Shown one piece after another: positions 43,184 to 52,296 of a stretch of DNA of 64,000 nt (its first letter is position 1; each line of letters starts with the position of its first letter). Both the position numbers and the translations under genes were made by a program. This stretch comes from JALEFZ01 sp039817415 (lineage in GTDB: Bacteria; Bacteroidota; Bacteroidia; J057). The stretch lies in contig JBCBVV010000024.1 of assembly GCA_039817415.1 (NCBI GenBank), positions 28,053-92,052 on the forward strand, in the 5' to 3' direction. The notes under the pieces are model-generated. The model was not told where the DNA came from. It worked only from the letters and a program-made list of their open reading frames with translations, and did no database searches.

Positions 43184-44869
43184 TTATTCCTTTAGGACTT
43201 TAATAGTCTTAAGCTGATGATCAGCCTTCACCTGAAGGATATAGACACCTTTCGGAAGGCTCTCTACATCAAGTATGGTATCGTTTGCATGCTTAAATTC
43301 TTTCTTTAATACTTCCTGCCCTAATAGATTGCTCATCCTGAAAGTAAGATCGGCATGGGTTTGTCCAAATTCTACATGAATGATATGCTCCACAGGATTG
43401 GGGTATATCCTAAGATCAAGATGTTGGGTTGTTAGTAGATTTACCGCGGCGATATCAAAGCAGGAGGAAGTATCACTACACATGTTCATATCGGTAACCA
43501 CTACAGCATAAGAACCATTTTCAGTAGCCATAAAGGTTTGGTTGGTGGCACTATCAACAGCCATTCCTGTTTGGCAATCAATCCATTGGTAAGTAACCCC
43601 ATTCATATTGGCCATGAGTTGAACATGATCCACTCTACTGACAGAAGTATCCAAATCAGAAATGGTCAGATCAATGGTCATTACACTATCACATCCACGG
43701 TTATTCACCAAGGTATCCAGATAAGTTCCGGAACTATCCCAATTGTATCGACCACTTGGGCTTGTGTAGGACGAACAGGCCGTTTCAGTCAGGGTGGAAG
43801 TAGTTTCTGTACCAATGGTTAACTTAACCACCAACACACTATCACAACCTGCCATATTGCTAATGGTATCTGCATAGGTCCCCGAATTTCTCCATACATA
43901 CAAACCGCTTGGACTTTCAAGGCTATCACATGCTGACAAGGAAAGGGTTGCGCTAGAGGTGGCTTCAACAGTCAAGTCCACTACAATGATACTATCACAT
44001 CCTGATGCCTTGGTCAAGGTATCTTGATACATCCCTGTCGTGGTCCAAACATTCTTCCCACTTGGACTGGTGTAGAAATCACACTCAAATACTGTCAAGT
44101 TGGTAATAGAATTTGACCTTGCCTTGCTGTCTCCCAGAAAATTAGAACCGCCACCATTTAGGCCAAAACTATTGAGAGAGCCATTTGCATTTCCCTTGCT
44201 ATCAATCGCGGAGCTTATGCTCATATTATTTCCACCCCCAAATCCCTGGTTAAATTCATACAATAAGACAAGCCCAGCTGAAGAAGGATCAACTCCACAA
44301 TCATTGTAGAGGGCAGTTACCTCACCTGCGGATAAACTTTTATCCCACAAAGCAACATCGTCCATTTGTCCATCTGTGTAGAAGTTGTTCCCTCCGAAAG
44401 GCAGATATCCTATGTTCAATGTCTCAGTCGAACTAGTAATAGAGCCATTAGCTGATGTAGTGCCTACACTTGTGCCATTATGATAAAGGGTAAGGGTTGA
44501 ATTATCATAGGTAAGGACAAAATGATTCCAAGCGTTGAGATTTAGTCCATTGTACACGATATCATGAATAATTCCCGAACTATTTCTAAATCGAGCTTCA
44601 ACGGTGGAAGCGTTTAATTGTAGCAAATAAAAATCCGCATTGAATTCATTTCGAAAACCTGCATATCCATCGAAATCTGGCCATCCCGTATTGGGGTTGG
44701 TAGGATAAATCCAGAAAGAAAGGGATAGTTGTCCATTCGCAATAAAGGATGATGCATTCGAAACTGTGATATTGTCATTGATCCCATCAAAATCCATCAC
44801 ATTTTGGGTAAATCCGTCCTGCCATGTCAACATAACGATCAATGGAATGAGGTAGAGATTCTTGTTCAT
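43184..44869 (-). CDS. Secreted LamG/concanavalin-like protein with T9SS sorting domain
   Basis: A 561-residue protein with a short signal peptide ('LYLIPLIVMLTWQDGFTQ'). Residues about 22-200 form a LamG/pentraxin-like jelly roll ('LSLSFWIYPTNPNTGWPDF', 'NAWNHFVLTYDNSTLTLYHN', 'GQMDDVALWDKSLSAGEVTA'). Three tandem repeats of about 45 residues follow (about 263-405) with the pattern SPSG-x-x-x-W-x-x-x-G-x-Y-x-DT and GCDS. A T9SS type A domain ('LRIYPNPVEHIIHVEFG') ends the protein. No catalytic residue is recognised; secreted LamG proteins commonly bind glycans or act as adhesins. Confidence 0.82.
   Translation of the reverse strand: MNKNLYLIPLIVMLTWQDGFTQNVMDFDGINDNITVSNASSFIANGQLSLSFWIYPTNPNTGWPDFDGYAGFRNEFNADFYLLQLNASTVEARFRNSSGIIHDIVYNGLNLNAWNHFVLTYDNSTLTLYHNGTSVGTTSANGSITSSTETLNIGYLPFGGNNFYTDGQMDDVALWDKSLSAGEVTALYNDCGVDPSSAGLVLLYEFNQGFGGGNNMSISSAIDSKGNANGSLNSFGLNGGGSNFLGDSKARSNSITNLTVFECDFYTSPSGKNVWTTTGMYQDTLTKASGCDSIIVVDLTVEATSSATLSLSACDSLESPSGLYVWRNSGTYADTISNMAGCDSVLVVKLTIGTETTSTLTETACSSYTSPSGRYNWDSSGTYLDTLVNNRGCDSVMTIDLTISDLDTSVSRVDHVQLMANMNGVTYQWIDCQTGMAVDSATNQTFMATENGSYAVVVTDMNMCSDTSSCFDIAAVNLLTTQHLDLRIYPNPVEHIIHVEFGQTHADLTFRMSNLLGQEVLKKEFKHANDTILDVESLPKGVYILQVKADHQLKTIKVLKE
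43660..44090 (-). repeat. Three tandem ~45-residue repeats in LamG protein
   Basis: Each copy carries SPSG, a Trp, G-x-Y-x-DT and GCDS followed by a beta-strand ending in LT(V/I). Copies lie about 43975-44090, 43820-43940 and 43660-43782. The paired Cys residues suggest one disulfide per repeat. Confidence 0.75.
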
Positions 44870-45118
44870 AAGGCGATTGAATTAGGTTTTTGTCATATGT
44901 TAAGGTAGTCATTTATTTATCAAAGCCTTCAATATGAATCTCTTAGCGGCTGAGGTAAGTCATGAAGATTGAATGACTAGCTTACTCGTATATCAGTTTA
45001 GCTCATTATGCTAGGAATCTACGAGGTAGTCAATCTTGCGATAATCTTCGATTTTACCTGATGGTTATTCTGTAATTTGCTGTTAAACAGTCTTTTAAGA
45101 AGGGGACTGAATTTTAAA

Positions 45119-45172
45119 ACGACATTTGTCGTAATTAAATTTGGATACTACGACAGTTGTCGTTTATATTTG
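45119..45172 (+). promoter_or_regulatory. BlaI-type double operator within a Bacteroidota consensus promoter
   Basis: Two perfect palindromes, ACGACATTTGTCGT (45119-45132) and ACGACAGTTGTCGT (45150-45163), start 31 bp (about three helical turns) apart. TTG at 45141-45143 and TATATTTG at 45165-45172 match the Bacteroidota sigma-A promoter TTG-N(19-21)-TAnnTTTG with a 21-bp spacer. The second operator lies inside the spacer, so a bound repressor would exclude RNA polymerase. The start codon of the BlaI-like gene is 27 bp further on. Confidence 0.85.
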
Positions 45173-45198
45173 TGTATATCATTAAGAATTGTATCCAG

Positions 45199-45576
45199 AT
45201 GGAACAGCCTTCAGAATCGCAATTGGAAATCCTTCAAGTCTTATGGGAGCATGAACCGGCTACGGTTCGCTTTATCCATGAGGAGCTCGTCAAAAGAAAG
45301 GAAGTGCAATACACCACTACCTTAAAGCAGATTCAGCGCATGACGCAGAAGGGAATGGTAAAAGCCGAGAAGGATGGTCGATCATATACTTATACCACGA
45401 TTATCAAAGAAGGTCAGGTGAAGAAGTCCCTCATCGATCGCTTGGTAGAAGGTGCGTTTAAGGGATCTGCCATCGAATTGGCAATACATGCTCTTGGGCA
45501 AAGCAAGCCAACCGATGATGAGTTGGATCAATTGAAAAAATGGTTGGAAGACAAGAAAAAGGAGGATAAGAAATGA
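45199..45576 (+). CDS. BlaI/MecI/CopY-family transcriptional repressor
   Basis: About 125 residues from the ATG at 45199; an upstream in-frame start at 45157 would lie inside the promoter. The winged helix is typical ('QPSESQLEILQVLWEHEPAT', 'EVQYTTTLKQIQRMTQKGMV', 'KDGRSYTYTTII'), followed by a short dimerisation helix domain. BlaI-type repressors bind palindromes as dimers and are inactivated when cleaved through a partner M56 protease. That partner is encoded directly downstream with a 4-bp overlap (ATGA), so the two form a sensor-repressor pair that autoregulates through the double operator at 45119-45163. Confidence 0.9.
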   Translation: MEQPSESQLEILQVLWEHEPATVRFIHEELVKRKEVQYTTTLKQIQRMTQKGMVKAEKDGRSYTYTTIIKEGQVKKSLIDRLVEGAFKGSAIELAIHALGQSKPTDDELDQLKKWLEDKKKEDKK

Positions 45577-47930
45577 TGTGGATCGAATCTATACCAGAAG
45601 TAGCTATTCAGGCTTTGGGTTGGGCGATTTTCCATTCCCTTTGGCAGGGTATTCTGATTGTAAGCCTCCTAGCATGGGCTTTGGGCCACATCAAAGAGGC
45701 AAACCTCCGTTATGCCATGACCTTAGTAGGAATGGGGAGCCTGCTCCTTGCCTTTGTTGCAAGTTTCTGGTTGGAGTTCCATTATCTCAAGATGGAACAA
45801 TCAGCCCTTGCCATAACAGAGCAAGCCTCCAGCCAATCGACCATTGTTATTGGGTATACGTTTGGAGAAAGTGATGAGGGAATCAGTTGGTTTTGGGGAT
45901 CAATAGAGGCTATCAAAGATCGCCTCGAATCCCATATTCCTTGGATTGTAAGCCTATGGATTATAGGAGCAAGCCTTTTTTCCGTTAGGTTAATGGGTGG
46001 TTTTTTATTCCTTTTTAGGTTAAGTAACCGTGGAATCCTTACTATTCCGGAAGATTGGCAAGCTAAATTTGAGCAATTGAAAGGCCAAATGAAGATCGAT
46101 AAACCGGTCTTGTGGATTGGCTCTGATCAAATCGAAGAACCTCTAACCATTTTTCACCTCAAGCCTCTGATACTGTTTCCCGTTGGGCTCTTGTCAGGCC
46201 TTACACCTAGTCAGGTAGAAGCAATTCTAATTCATGAGTTGGCTCATATTAGGAGGGCAGATTTCCTCGTCAACATTATTCAATCAATCATAGAAGTCAT
46301 CCTATTTTATCATCCCGCTGTTTGGTGGATTTCCGGCCGGATCCGCCAGGAGCGAGAGAATTGTTGTGATGATTATGTGATGAGCTGTGGCATGGATCCT
46401 TTTTCCTATGCCGAAGCACTCACACACGTTCAAACCTTTTATCAATCATCTAAACCTTTGTTAAGCATGTCAGCATTAGGTAAAAAAGGGCAGTTTACTG
46501 CTCGAATCAAAAGATTATTCGGCCACTACCCACAGCGGTCTACCAGCAACAAAAGTACCCTGGCAGCAGGACTATTGATCGTCAGCTTGGCTACCCTCGC
46601 TTTTCATCAACCTATACTGGAACAACCCATCGTGGATTCGCCAGTTATAGAAGGAACCGAAGTATACCCAGGAAATCTGATGGTAGAGGAGATGCCTGAA
46701 CAAGTTGCCTCTTTGCCTGAAAAAGAGGAAACTTCTGAAGCCGCTCAACCCGCTACTGTAACTCCCGAAGAGCTTATTAACCCTAGTTTAGATCAACAAA
46801 CGAATCAGGCTGTTTCTATTATCATTACGAGAAATACCTCTGATACCGAACTGGACAATATTATTCGTTCCATGAAGAATGAGGACGTAAAGTTGTCTTT
46901 TAAAGATAAAAAGAGAGATGAAGAGGGTGCACTGATTCGCCTCTCAGGTTCTATCAAATTTCCAGATGGAGCATCAGGTTCTTTCGATGCCATGGACGAT
47001 CATAGCCTTCAGCTTAGCATTACCAGAGATTGGATAAATGGAGAGTGGGGGAGTCTGGAGATTAAAATAGGTAAGCAGACCGAGACCAGTGTTATTATTG
47101 ATGATGCTGAGGAGCCAGTTATTATCGATTCAAAGACGGTAAATGGATATTTCAGAATTTCTGGTGATGAAAATGATGACGAGAAAAAGCCCTTGATCAT
47201 CATTGATGGAGAACGCAAAGGCAACGATTTTGATTTTGAGAATGTGAATCCAAAGGATATCAATTCAATTAATGTCATCAAGGGAGAAAAGGCTAGGGAG
47301 GAATATGGGGATGATGCCACCAACGGTGTGGTCGAAATCTTCATCAAAGAAAAGAAGGAAAAAGCCAAAACGGATAAGGAAGTAAGACTTGAAATCAATG
47401 GGTATTCGAAGAAGGATAAAATTGTTATCAGGTCTAAGGACGGTAAGAATCCCTTATACGTCATTGATGGGAAGGTAGTAAAGGACAAATCAGTCCTTAA
47501 AAAAATGAAGCCTGGAAACATCAAACATGTTACCGTGCTCAAGGACAAAAGTGCAAAGGCCCTTTACGGAAATGACGGGAAGGATGGGGTCATCGTTATT
47601 GAATCCAAGAGCAAAGCTGACCATGTAAATGATCTTAAAGGAAGGCTCAAAATAATTACACCTAGTGGCTTTAACAGCGAAAACACACTTGTTTATCCAA
47701 ATGAGTTTAGAGATGATCTCAACATAGAGTTTGAATTGAACAAGGGCGGTAAAGTAAATATGATCATCCAAGATGAATCAGGGAGAAAGGTAGGCACCAT
47801 TGTTACGAAGAAATATCCGAAGGGGAAAAATGTCGTGAAATGGAATGGCAGGCGATTAAGCCCAGGCGTATACACCATCATTATCAGAAATGGAGACAAA
47901 ACTGTTGTAAAGAAGGTGATGAAGGAGTAG
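45573..47930 (+). CDS. BlaR1-like M56 membrane metallopeptidase with plug-like and FlgD/T9SS-like extensions
   Basis: A 785-residue protein. The N-terminal 340 residues are an M56 peptidase: hydrophobic segments at about 12-30, 37-60, 120-150 and 325-345, and the zinc motif H221-E-L-A-H225 in 'ILIHELAHIRRADFLVN'. The extracytoplasmic part has no penicillin-binding sensor domain. Instead it carries two segments like the TonB-receptor plug ('LIIIDGE...DINSINVIKGEKAREEYGDDATNGVVEI' and 'LYVIDGK...VTVLKDKSAKALYGNDGKDGVIVI', discontinuous) and a C-terminal beta domain like T9SS/FlgD modules ('SPGVYTIIIRNGDKTVVKKV'). It presumably detects an envelope signal and triggers cleavage of the BlaI-like repressor. 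The inducer need not be a beta-lactam, and no beta-lactamase is nearby. Confidence 0.85.
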   Translation: MMWIESIPEVAIQALGWAIFHSLWQGILIVSLLAWALGHIKEANLRYAMTLVGMGSLLLAFVASFWLEFHYLKMEQSALAITEQASSQSTIVIGYTFGESDEGISWFWGSIEAIKDRLESHIPWIVSLWIIGASLFSVRLMGGFLFLFRLSNRGILTIPEDWQAKFEQLKGQMKIDKPVLWIGSDQIEEPLTIFHLKPLILFPVGLLSGLTPSQVEAILIHELAHIRRADFLVNIIQSIIEVILFYHPAVWWISGRIRQERENCCDDYVMSCGMDPFSYAEALTHVQTFYQSSKPLLSMSALGKKGQFTARIKRLFGHYPQRSTSNKSTLAAGLLIVSLATLAFHQPILEQPIVDSPVIEGTEVYPGNLMVEEMPEQVASLPEKEETSEAAQPATVTPEELINPSLDQQTNQAVSIIITRNTSDTELDNIIRSMKNEDVKLSFKDKKRDEEGALIRLSGSIKFPDGASGSFDAMDDHSLQLSITRDWINGEWGSLEIKIGKQTETSVIIDDAEEPVIIDSKTVNGYFRISGDENDDEKKPLIIIDGERKGNDFDFENVNPKDINSINVIKGEKAREEYGDDATNGVVEIFIKEKKEKAKTDKEVRLEINGYSKKDKIVIRSKDGKNPLYVIDGKVVKDKSVLKKMKPGNIKHVTVLKDKSAKALYGNDGKDGVIVIESKSKADHVNDLKGRLKIITPSGFNSENTLVYPNEFRDDLNIEFELNKGGKVNMIIQDESGRKVGTIVTKKYPKGKNVVKWNGRRLSPGVYTIIIRNGDKTVVKKVMKE

Positions 47931-47977
47931 TAGGTCGTTGAAACAAGGATTTTTTTAAAGCAATTGTCGTAAAAATG

Positions 47978-48006
47978 AACCAGTCTTTCGGGGCTGGTTT
48001 ATTTTA
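47978..48006 (+). terminator. Intrinsic terminator after BlaR1-like gene
   Basis: AACCAG (47978-47983) pairs with CTGGTT, plus inner C-G pairs, followed by TATTTTATTTT, 48 bp after the stop codon. Confidence 0.75.
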
Positions 48007-48150
48007 TTTTACGTAATACGTCAAAATAAAAATGAAGGATATATGGTTCGGTTGCCAAAAAATTCAATTCTTTAAGAAAGTGCTTGAATCCGGCATATAT
48101 TGCCATCTATCATTTTTTCATATTTATACATTTTAACCGGCACACTAATT

Positions 48151-51100
48151 ATGCGAAAACATTTATTGTTAGCATGTATTTTCATTCTAGCGAGCCTCGG
48201 TATGTCAGCTCAACAGCTGCTTTTTGAGGACTTTAGCACAGCTACGGGGGCCACTCCTCCTACAGGATGGACCCAAAACACAATCATAGGAGATCCCGCG
48301 GTGGATACTTGGAGGTTTGACAACCCAGGCGGTCAAGGTCTTTTTGCTCCTATTACCTCTCCTGCGGCGGTTTTCGACAGTGATGACTATTCGGACAATA
48401 GCCTCGCAGAGGATGTTGCCCTTGAATCTCCTTCCTTCGATGCCTCTGCAGTTTCTGGCCCTATTACCTTAAGTTTTGATCACTATTTTGAAGATGGTGC
48501 AGGCGGAGCTTATGCAGTTGAGGTCTTTAACGGGACTAGCTGGACCTCTGTATTGAGTGGAACAGTGGCAACTGCAAATCCTCAAGCTGAGGCCATTGAC
48601 ATTACCACAGCAGCAGGTGGATCAGCAGTTGCACAAGTACGTTTCAGATGGACAGGCGACTGGTCTTTTTGGTGGATTGTAGACAATATCGATGTAACAG
48701 CTGCATCAGCAGCAGACGTAGGTATTAGTTTTATTGAACTACCCGAAGCAGATTGTGACCTTTCACCTGACTCAATCAGAATCGGCGTAGAGAACTTTGG
48801 TACTTCCAACCAAACGGCTATTCCATGGACCATCGTGATCAACAGAGATGGCAACCTTGTAACCACGCTTACTTGTACCACTTGCCCCGATGTTGATGCT
48901 GGCTTGGTCGATACCATTGCAGTTGGTGGGGTAGCGAGTTTCTTTGCCGTAGATGGAAATTATGAAGTCGTTGCTTATACGAATTTAACGGGTGATGGAA
49001 ACCTAGCGAATGACACCATTGTTGGTTTTACTGAGAATATTACGCCTCTTAGTCTTCCTTATTCAGAGGATTTCGATGGGTTTTCAGCAGGATTTGGCCC
49101 TTTCCCTGATGGATGGACGAACCAAACCAATGATGATCGAGATTGGACACTAACCTCCGGACCTACAGGTTCTTCTGGTACAGGTCCTGATGGAGACAAC
49201 ACAACAGGATCAGGTAACTATTTCTATACAGAAGCAAGTTTCATTTCAACAGGTGATGTCTTTTCCTTGCTGAGTCCATGTATTGACTTAGGCGGAGCTA
49301 CTAATCCAGCTTTGAGCTATTTCTACCACATGTTTGACGATGCAACTGGAGAGATGGGACGATTGGATGTATTTGTCAATGTTGGGGGCGTTTCTACTCA
49401 TGTTGATTCCATTATTGGTGCGCAACAAAGCAATCAAGCTGATCCTTATTTGGAATCGGTGATTGATCTGAATGCCTTCATTGGTTCTGTTATTCGCCTT
49501 GAATTTAAAGGAACCAGAGGAACCGACTTCAGGTCTGATATCGCTATTGATGATGTCAGTGTCTTTGATATACAACCTATTGATTTAGAACTTAACACAT
49601 TAGTCTCTCCTGTTCAGGCTTTTGCTTGCTTTGGTAACGATGAACTATTGTCTGTATCCTTCGAAAATGCAGGTTCTGATACACTGGGACTACTGGTAGA
49701 TGCAGATACAGCTTTCATCAGTTTAACCGTTTCTGGAGCCAATACAGGAAGCTATGCAGATACCGTCATCCTTGATAGCCTTCTTCCTGGAGACATGCTA
49801 ATGGCGGATATTTCAGGTGTAGATCTATCTGTTGCGGGTAATTCTGACCTTACCTTTGTGATTGCTATTACTGGTGATGGAAATGCAGCCAACGATACCT
49901 TGAGAGCTACCCTCTTAACACAGCCTACCATTACGAGCTATCCTTACTTTGAAGACTTTGAGTCAGGTCAAGGGGGATGGGTTGCCGAAGGAGCTACGTC
50001 TACTTGGGCTTTTGGAACGCCTGCAAAGGATGTGATCACAGGGGCTGCTTCAGGTTCAAACGCCTGGGTAACCGGTGGATTAGGAACCGATAATTACAAT
50101 GTAGGCGAAAGCTCTTCTGTATTGAGTCCATGTTTTGACATGACAAATGCTCCATTCGGAGTATATGCTGCTATGAAAATTTGGTATGAGGTAGAGGATG
50201 GCTTTGATGGTGCGGTTTTGCAAACTTCTATCGACTCCGGTGCAACATGGCAGAATGTGGGTGCCTTTGGCGATCCAAACAACTGGTTCAATGACGATGG
50301 AATCAATGGTAATCCTGGCGGTCAACCTGAAGGATGGACGGGAGATGATCTCGATGGTTCTGGCGGCTATCTTCAGGCCTTCCATGAACTTGATTCTTCT
50401 TTGATTGGACAGCCTGATGTTCGTTTTCGTGTAGCATTCGGATCAGATGGTTCCGTTCAAATGGATGGATTTGCCTTTGATGACTTCGGTGTTGGTTTCC
50501 CCGCCTTTGCAGCTTTACCTGACACGGCTACTTACTGTAATGGTGATTCTATTGATAGCCAAAGCCCAAATGTTACCTATTTGTGGTCCAATGGGGCTAC
50601 CACTCAGTCTATTGCTGCCACAAATTCCACTGGGAGCAACATTGTAGATTCGACTATATCTGTTGTGATTACCACCGACATTGGAATCGTTGTCAATGAT
50701 ACGGTAGTTGCAACTATACTAGCATCTGCCTCTCCTTCCGTAACGGGCTTGAAGATTGAAGATGTAGCTTGTTTTGGAGACAGTACAGGAAGCATCGATT
50801 TGACTCTGGCAGGAGACGCGACACCTTTTACCTTTGTTTGGGATAATGGTGATACCACAGAAGATCTAACCAATCTTCCAGCCGGAGATTATGTTGGAGT
50901 TGTTACGGATACCAATGGATGTGTATTTACCTCACCCGTTCTAACGGTTGCTCAGCCAGATACCTCTCTATCAGTGGTATTGGATAGCATTGTAGATGTG
51001 GTTTGTCCTGCCGATACAGGTAGTATCAATATCACCGTTTCAGGAGGTACAGTTCCTTACTCATTCTCTTGGGACAATGGAGATAGCACCCAGAATATTG

Positions 51101-51696
51101 CCGTTACAGCTGGAGATTATATTGGAACCATAACAGATGCTAATGGATGTGTACTGGTATCGCCTACGCTGACCGTTTCCGCTAGTGATAGCTTGCCAGG
51201 TGCTCCTATCATTAACCAGGCTACTGTTGGAGAAAGGGTGGACTTTACTGGTGATGCCACCAACGCTGACTCTTATTCATGGACCTTTGGTGATGGAGGT
51301 ACTTCTACCGACCAGAATCCTTCTCATATCTATTCAGCCAATGGTATGTATACCGTCATCTTAACTGTAACCAATCAGTGTGGTACGAGCACAGATAGCG
51401 TGGAGGTAAATATGACAACCGTTGGTATCGAGGATGAATTGAATCGTGCCATTTCTGTCTTCCCGAATCCAAATACTGGGAAGTTTGAGCTGAAATTGGA
51501 AGACTTTAATGCCAATGAGTTATCCATAAAAGTGGTAACCTTGGAAGGACAGCTTGTCCTAGCTTCTGAGTTCGGAGCGGTAAGCGCCCCCTACATTCGC
51601 AAAATAGAATTGCCTAGTGGGATTGCCAGAGGTGTTTACATCCTTCAGGTTAATGTAGATGAAAGAGTCGTCTTTAAGCGACTTAGCATCGAATAG
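48151..51696 (+). CDS. Large secreted T9SS protein with choice-of-anchor-J, SprB-like and PKD domains
   Basis: About 1181 residues from the ATG at 48151, which starts a signal peptide ('HLLLACIFILASLGMSAQ'). Three adhesin-type jelly rolls are visible, beginning 'LLFEDFSTATGATPPTGWT', 'LPYSEDFDGFSAGFGPFPDG' and 'YPYFEDFESGQGGWVAEG', of the MAM/cleaved-adhesin or 'choice-of-anchor J' kind. Linker Ig-like domains alternate with them. Near the C-terminus are two SprB-like repeats ('DATPFTFVWDNGDTTEDLTN', 'GTVPYSFSWDNGDSTQNIAV'), a PKD domain ('SYSWTFGDGGTSTDQNPSH') and a T9SS type A domain ('ISVFPNPNTGKFELKL'). No enzyme motif is seen. Surface adhesion or gliding-related attachment is inferred. 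Confidence 0.85.
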   Translation: MRKHLLLACIFILASLGMSAQQLLFEDFSTATGATPPTGWTQNTIIGDPAVDTWRFDNPGGQGLFAPITSPAAVFDSDDYSDNSLAEDVALESPSFDASAVSGPITLSFDHYFEDGAGGAYAVEVFNGTSWTSVLSGTVATANPQAEAIDITTAAGGSAVAQVRFRWTGDWSFWWIVDNIDVTAASAADVGISFIELPEADCDLSPDSIRIGVENFGTSNQTAIPWTIVINRDGNLVTTLTCTTCPDVDAGLVDTIAVGGVASFFAVDGNYEVVAYTNLTGDGNLANDTIVGFTENITPLSLPYSEDFDGFSAGFGPFPDGWTNQTNDDRDWTLTSGPTGSSGTGPDGDNTTGSGNYFYTEASFISTGDVFSLLSPCIDLGGATNPALSYFYHMFDDATGEMGRLDVFVNVGGVSTHVDSIIGAQQSNQADPYLESVIDLNAFIGSVIRLEFKGTRGTDFRSDIAIDDVSVFDIQPIDLELNTLVSPVQAFACFGNDELLSVSFENAGSDTLGLLVDADTAFISLTVSGANTGSYADTVILDSLLPGDMLMADISGVDLSVAGNSDLTFVIAITGDGNAANDTLRATLLTQPTITSYPYFEDFESGQGGWVAEGATSTWAFGTPAKDVITGAASGSNAWVTGGLGTDNYNVGESSSVLSPCFDMTNAPFGVYAAMKIWYEVEDGFDGAVLQTSIDSGATWQNVGAFGDPNNWFNDDGINGNPGGQPEGWTGDDLDGSGGYLQAFHELDSSLIGQPDVRFRVAFGSDGSVQMDGFAFDDFGVGFPAFAALPDTATYCNGDSIDSQSPNVTYLWSNGATTQSIAATNSTGSNIVDSTISVVITTDIGIVVNDTVVATILASASPSVTGLKIEDVACFGDSTGSIDLTLAGDATPFTFVWDNGDTTEDLTNLPAGDYVGVVTDTNGCVFTSPVLTVAQPDTSLSVVLDSIVDVVCPADTGSINITVSGGTVPYSFSWDNGDSTQNIAVTAGDYIGTITDANGCVLVSPTLTVSASDSLPGAPIINQATVGERVDFTGDATNADSYSWTFGDGGTSTDQNPSHIYSANGMYTVILTVTNQCGTSTDSVEVNMTTVGIEDELNRAISVFPNPNTGKFELKLEDFNANELSIKVVTLEGQLVLASEFGAVSAPYIRKIELPSGIARGVYILQVNVDERVVFKRLSIE

Positions 51697-51727
51697 GAAA
51701 GTACTGATTTATTGATCAATACATGAA

Positions 51728-51763
51728 AGAGGGAGCTATCCATAGGATTGCTCCCTCTCTTCT
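51728..51763. terminator. Bidirectional terminator between two T9SS genes
   Basis: AGAGGGAGC (51728-51736) pairs with GCTCCCTCT (51750-51758), with a T-rich tail on the plus side, between convergent genes. Confidence 0.82.
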
Positions 51764-51822
51764 ATCAAACGAGGCCATTTCCATCAGGAAACAGCCTCTG
51801 TACACATGTAATCCCCCGTTGA

Positions 51823-52296
51823 TTACATCTTCTCAATCCTCATGCTTCTAACGGCATTTTTTCCATCTGCCATTCGGAGAATATATATGCCCCTGCTTAG
51901 GGAGGATAGGTTGATTTCCGTTTGGCTTTCACTTATCCTTTGTTGGTGAACGATCCTTCCACTCATGTCAAACAGGCTAATGGCCATGCTTTTTCCATGT
52001 TCCATTTCGATGAAGAAAGCGTCTCGGGTTGGATTAGGGAAAACCTTGATGTCTCCCAAATCAGCCAAAGGTGCTTCAATCGAGGTGGCTCTATCTTCAG
52101 GCTGTTGGAAGCCTTGTGTCAGTATAAGCGTGCCATCAAAAGTCTCTGTCATGATCTCTCCAAGTGTCCAATCCAAGCTGACCCATTGGGTTTCAAAGCT
52201 CTCCCCGGCTGATGCAACCACCTCTGGAGTAAGGTGTTGTGCACAGACGACTGATGTCGACAAAGCCATAAGGAGGCTGGTGATTAGGACTTTCAT
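51823..52296 (-). CDS. Small secreted T9SS-sorted protein
   Basis: A 157-residue protein with a signal peptide ('LITSLLMALSTSVVCAQ'). A short mature segment contains 'WVSLDWTLGEIMTETFDG' and 'LTQGFQQPE', a pattern often found in small Bacteroidota T9SS proteins, followed by a T9SS type A domain ('IKVFPNPTRDAFFIEMEHG'). Its ATG overlaps the stop codon of the upstream gene by one base (TAATG), so the two are translationally coupled and probably work together at the cell surface. Function unknown. Confidence 0.8.
   Translation of the reverse strand: MKVLITSLLMALSTSVVCAQHLTPEVVASAGESFETQWVSLDWTLGEIMTETFDGTLILTQGFQQPEDRATSIEAPLADLGDIKVFPNPTRDAFFIEMEHGKSMAISLFDMSGRIVHQQRISESQTEINLSSLSRGIYILRMADGKNAVRSMRIEKM

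Noticed and set aside
45573..47930. Beta-lactam resistance regulation by the BlaI/BlaR1-like pair
   Set aside because: No beta-lactamase or penicillin-sensor motif is present; many Bacteroidota pairs of this type respond to other signals.
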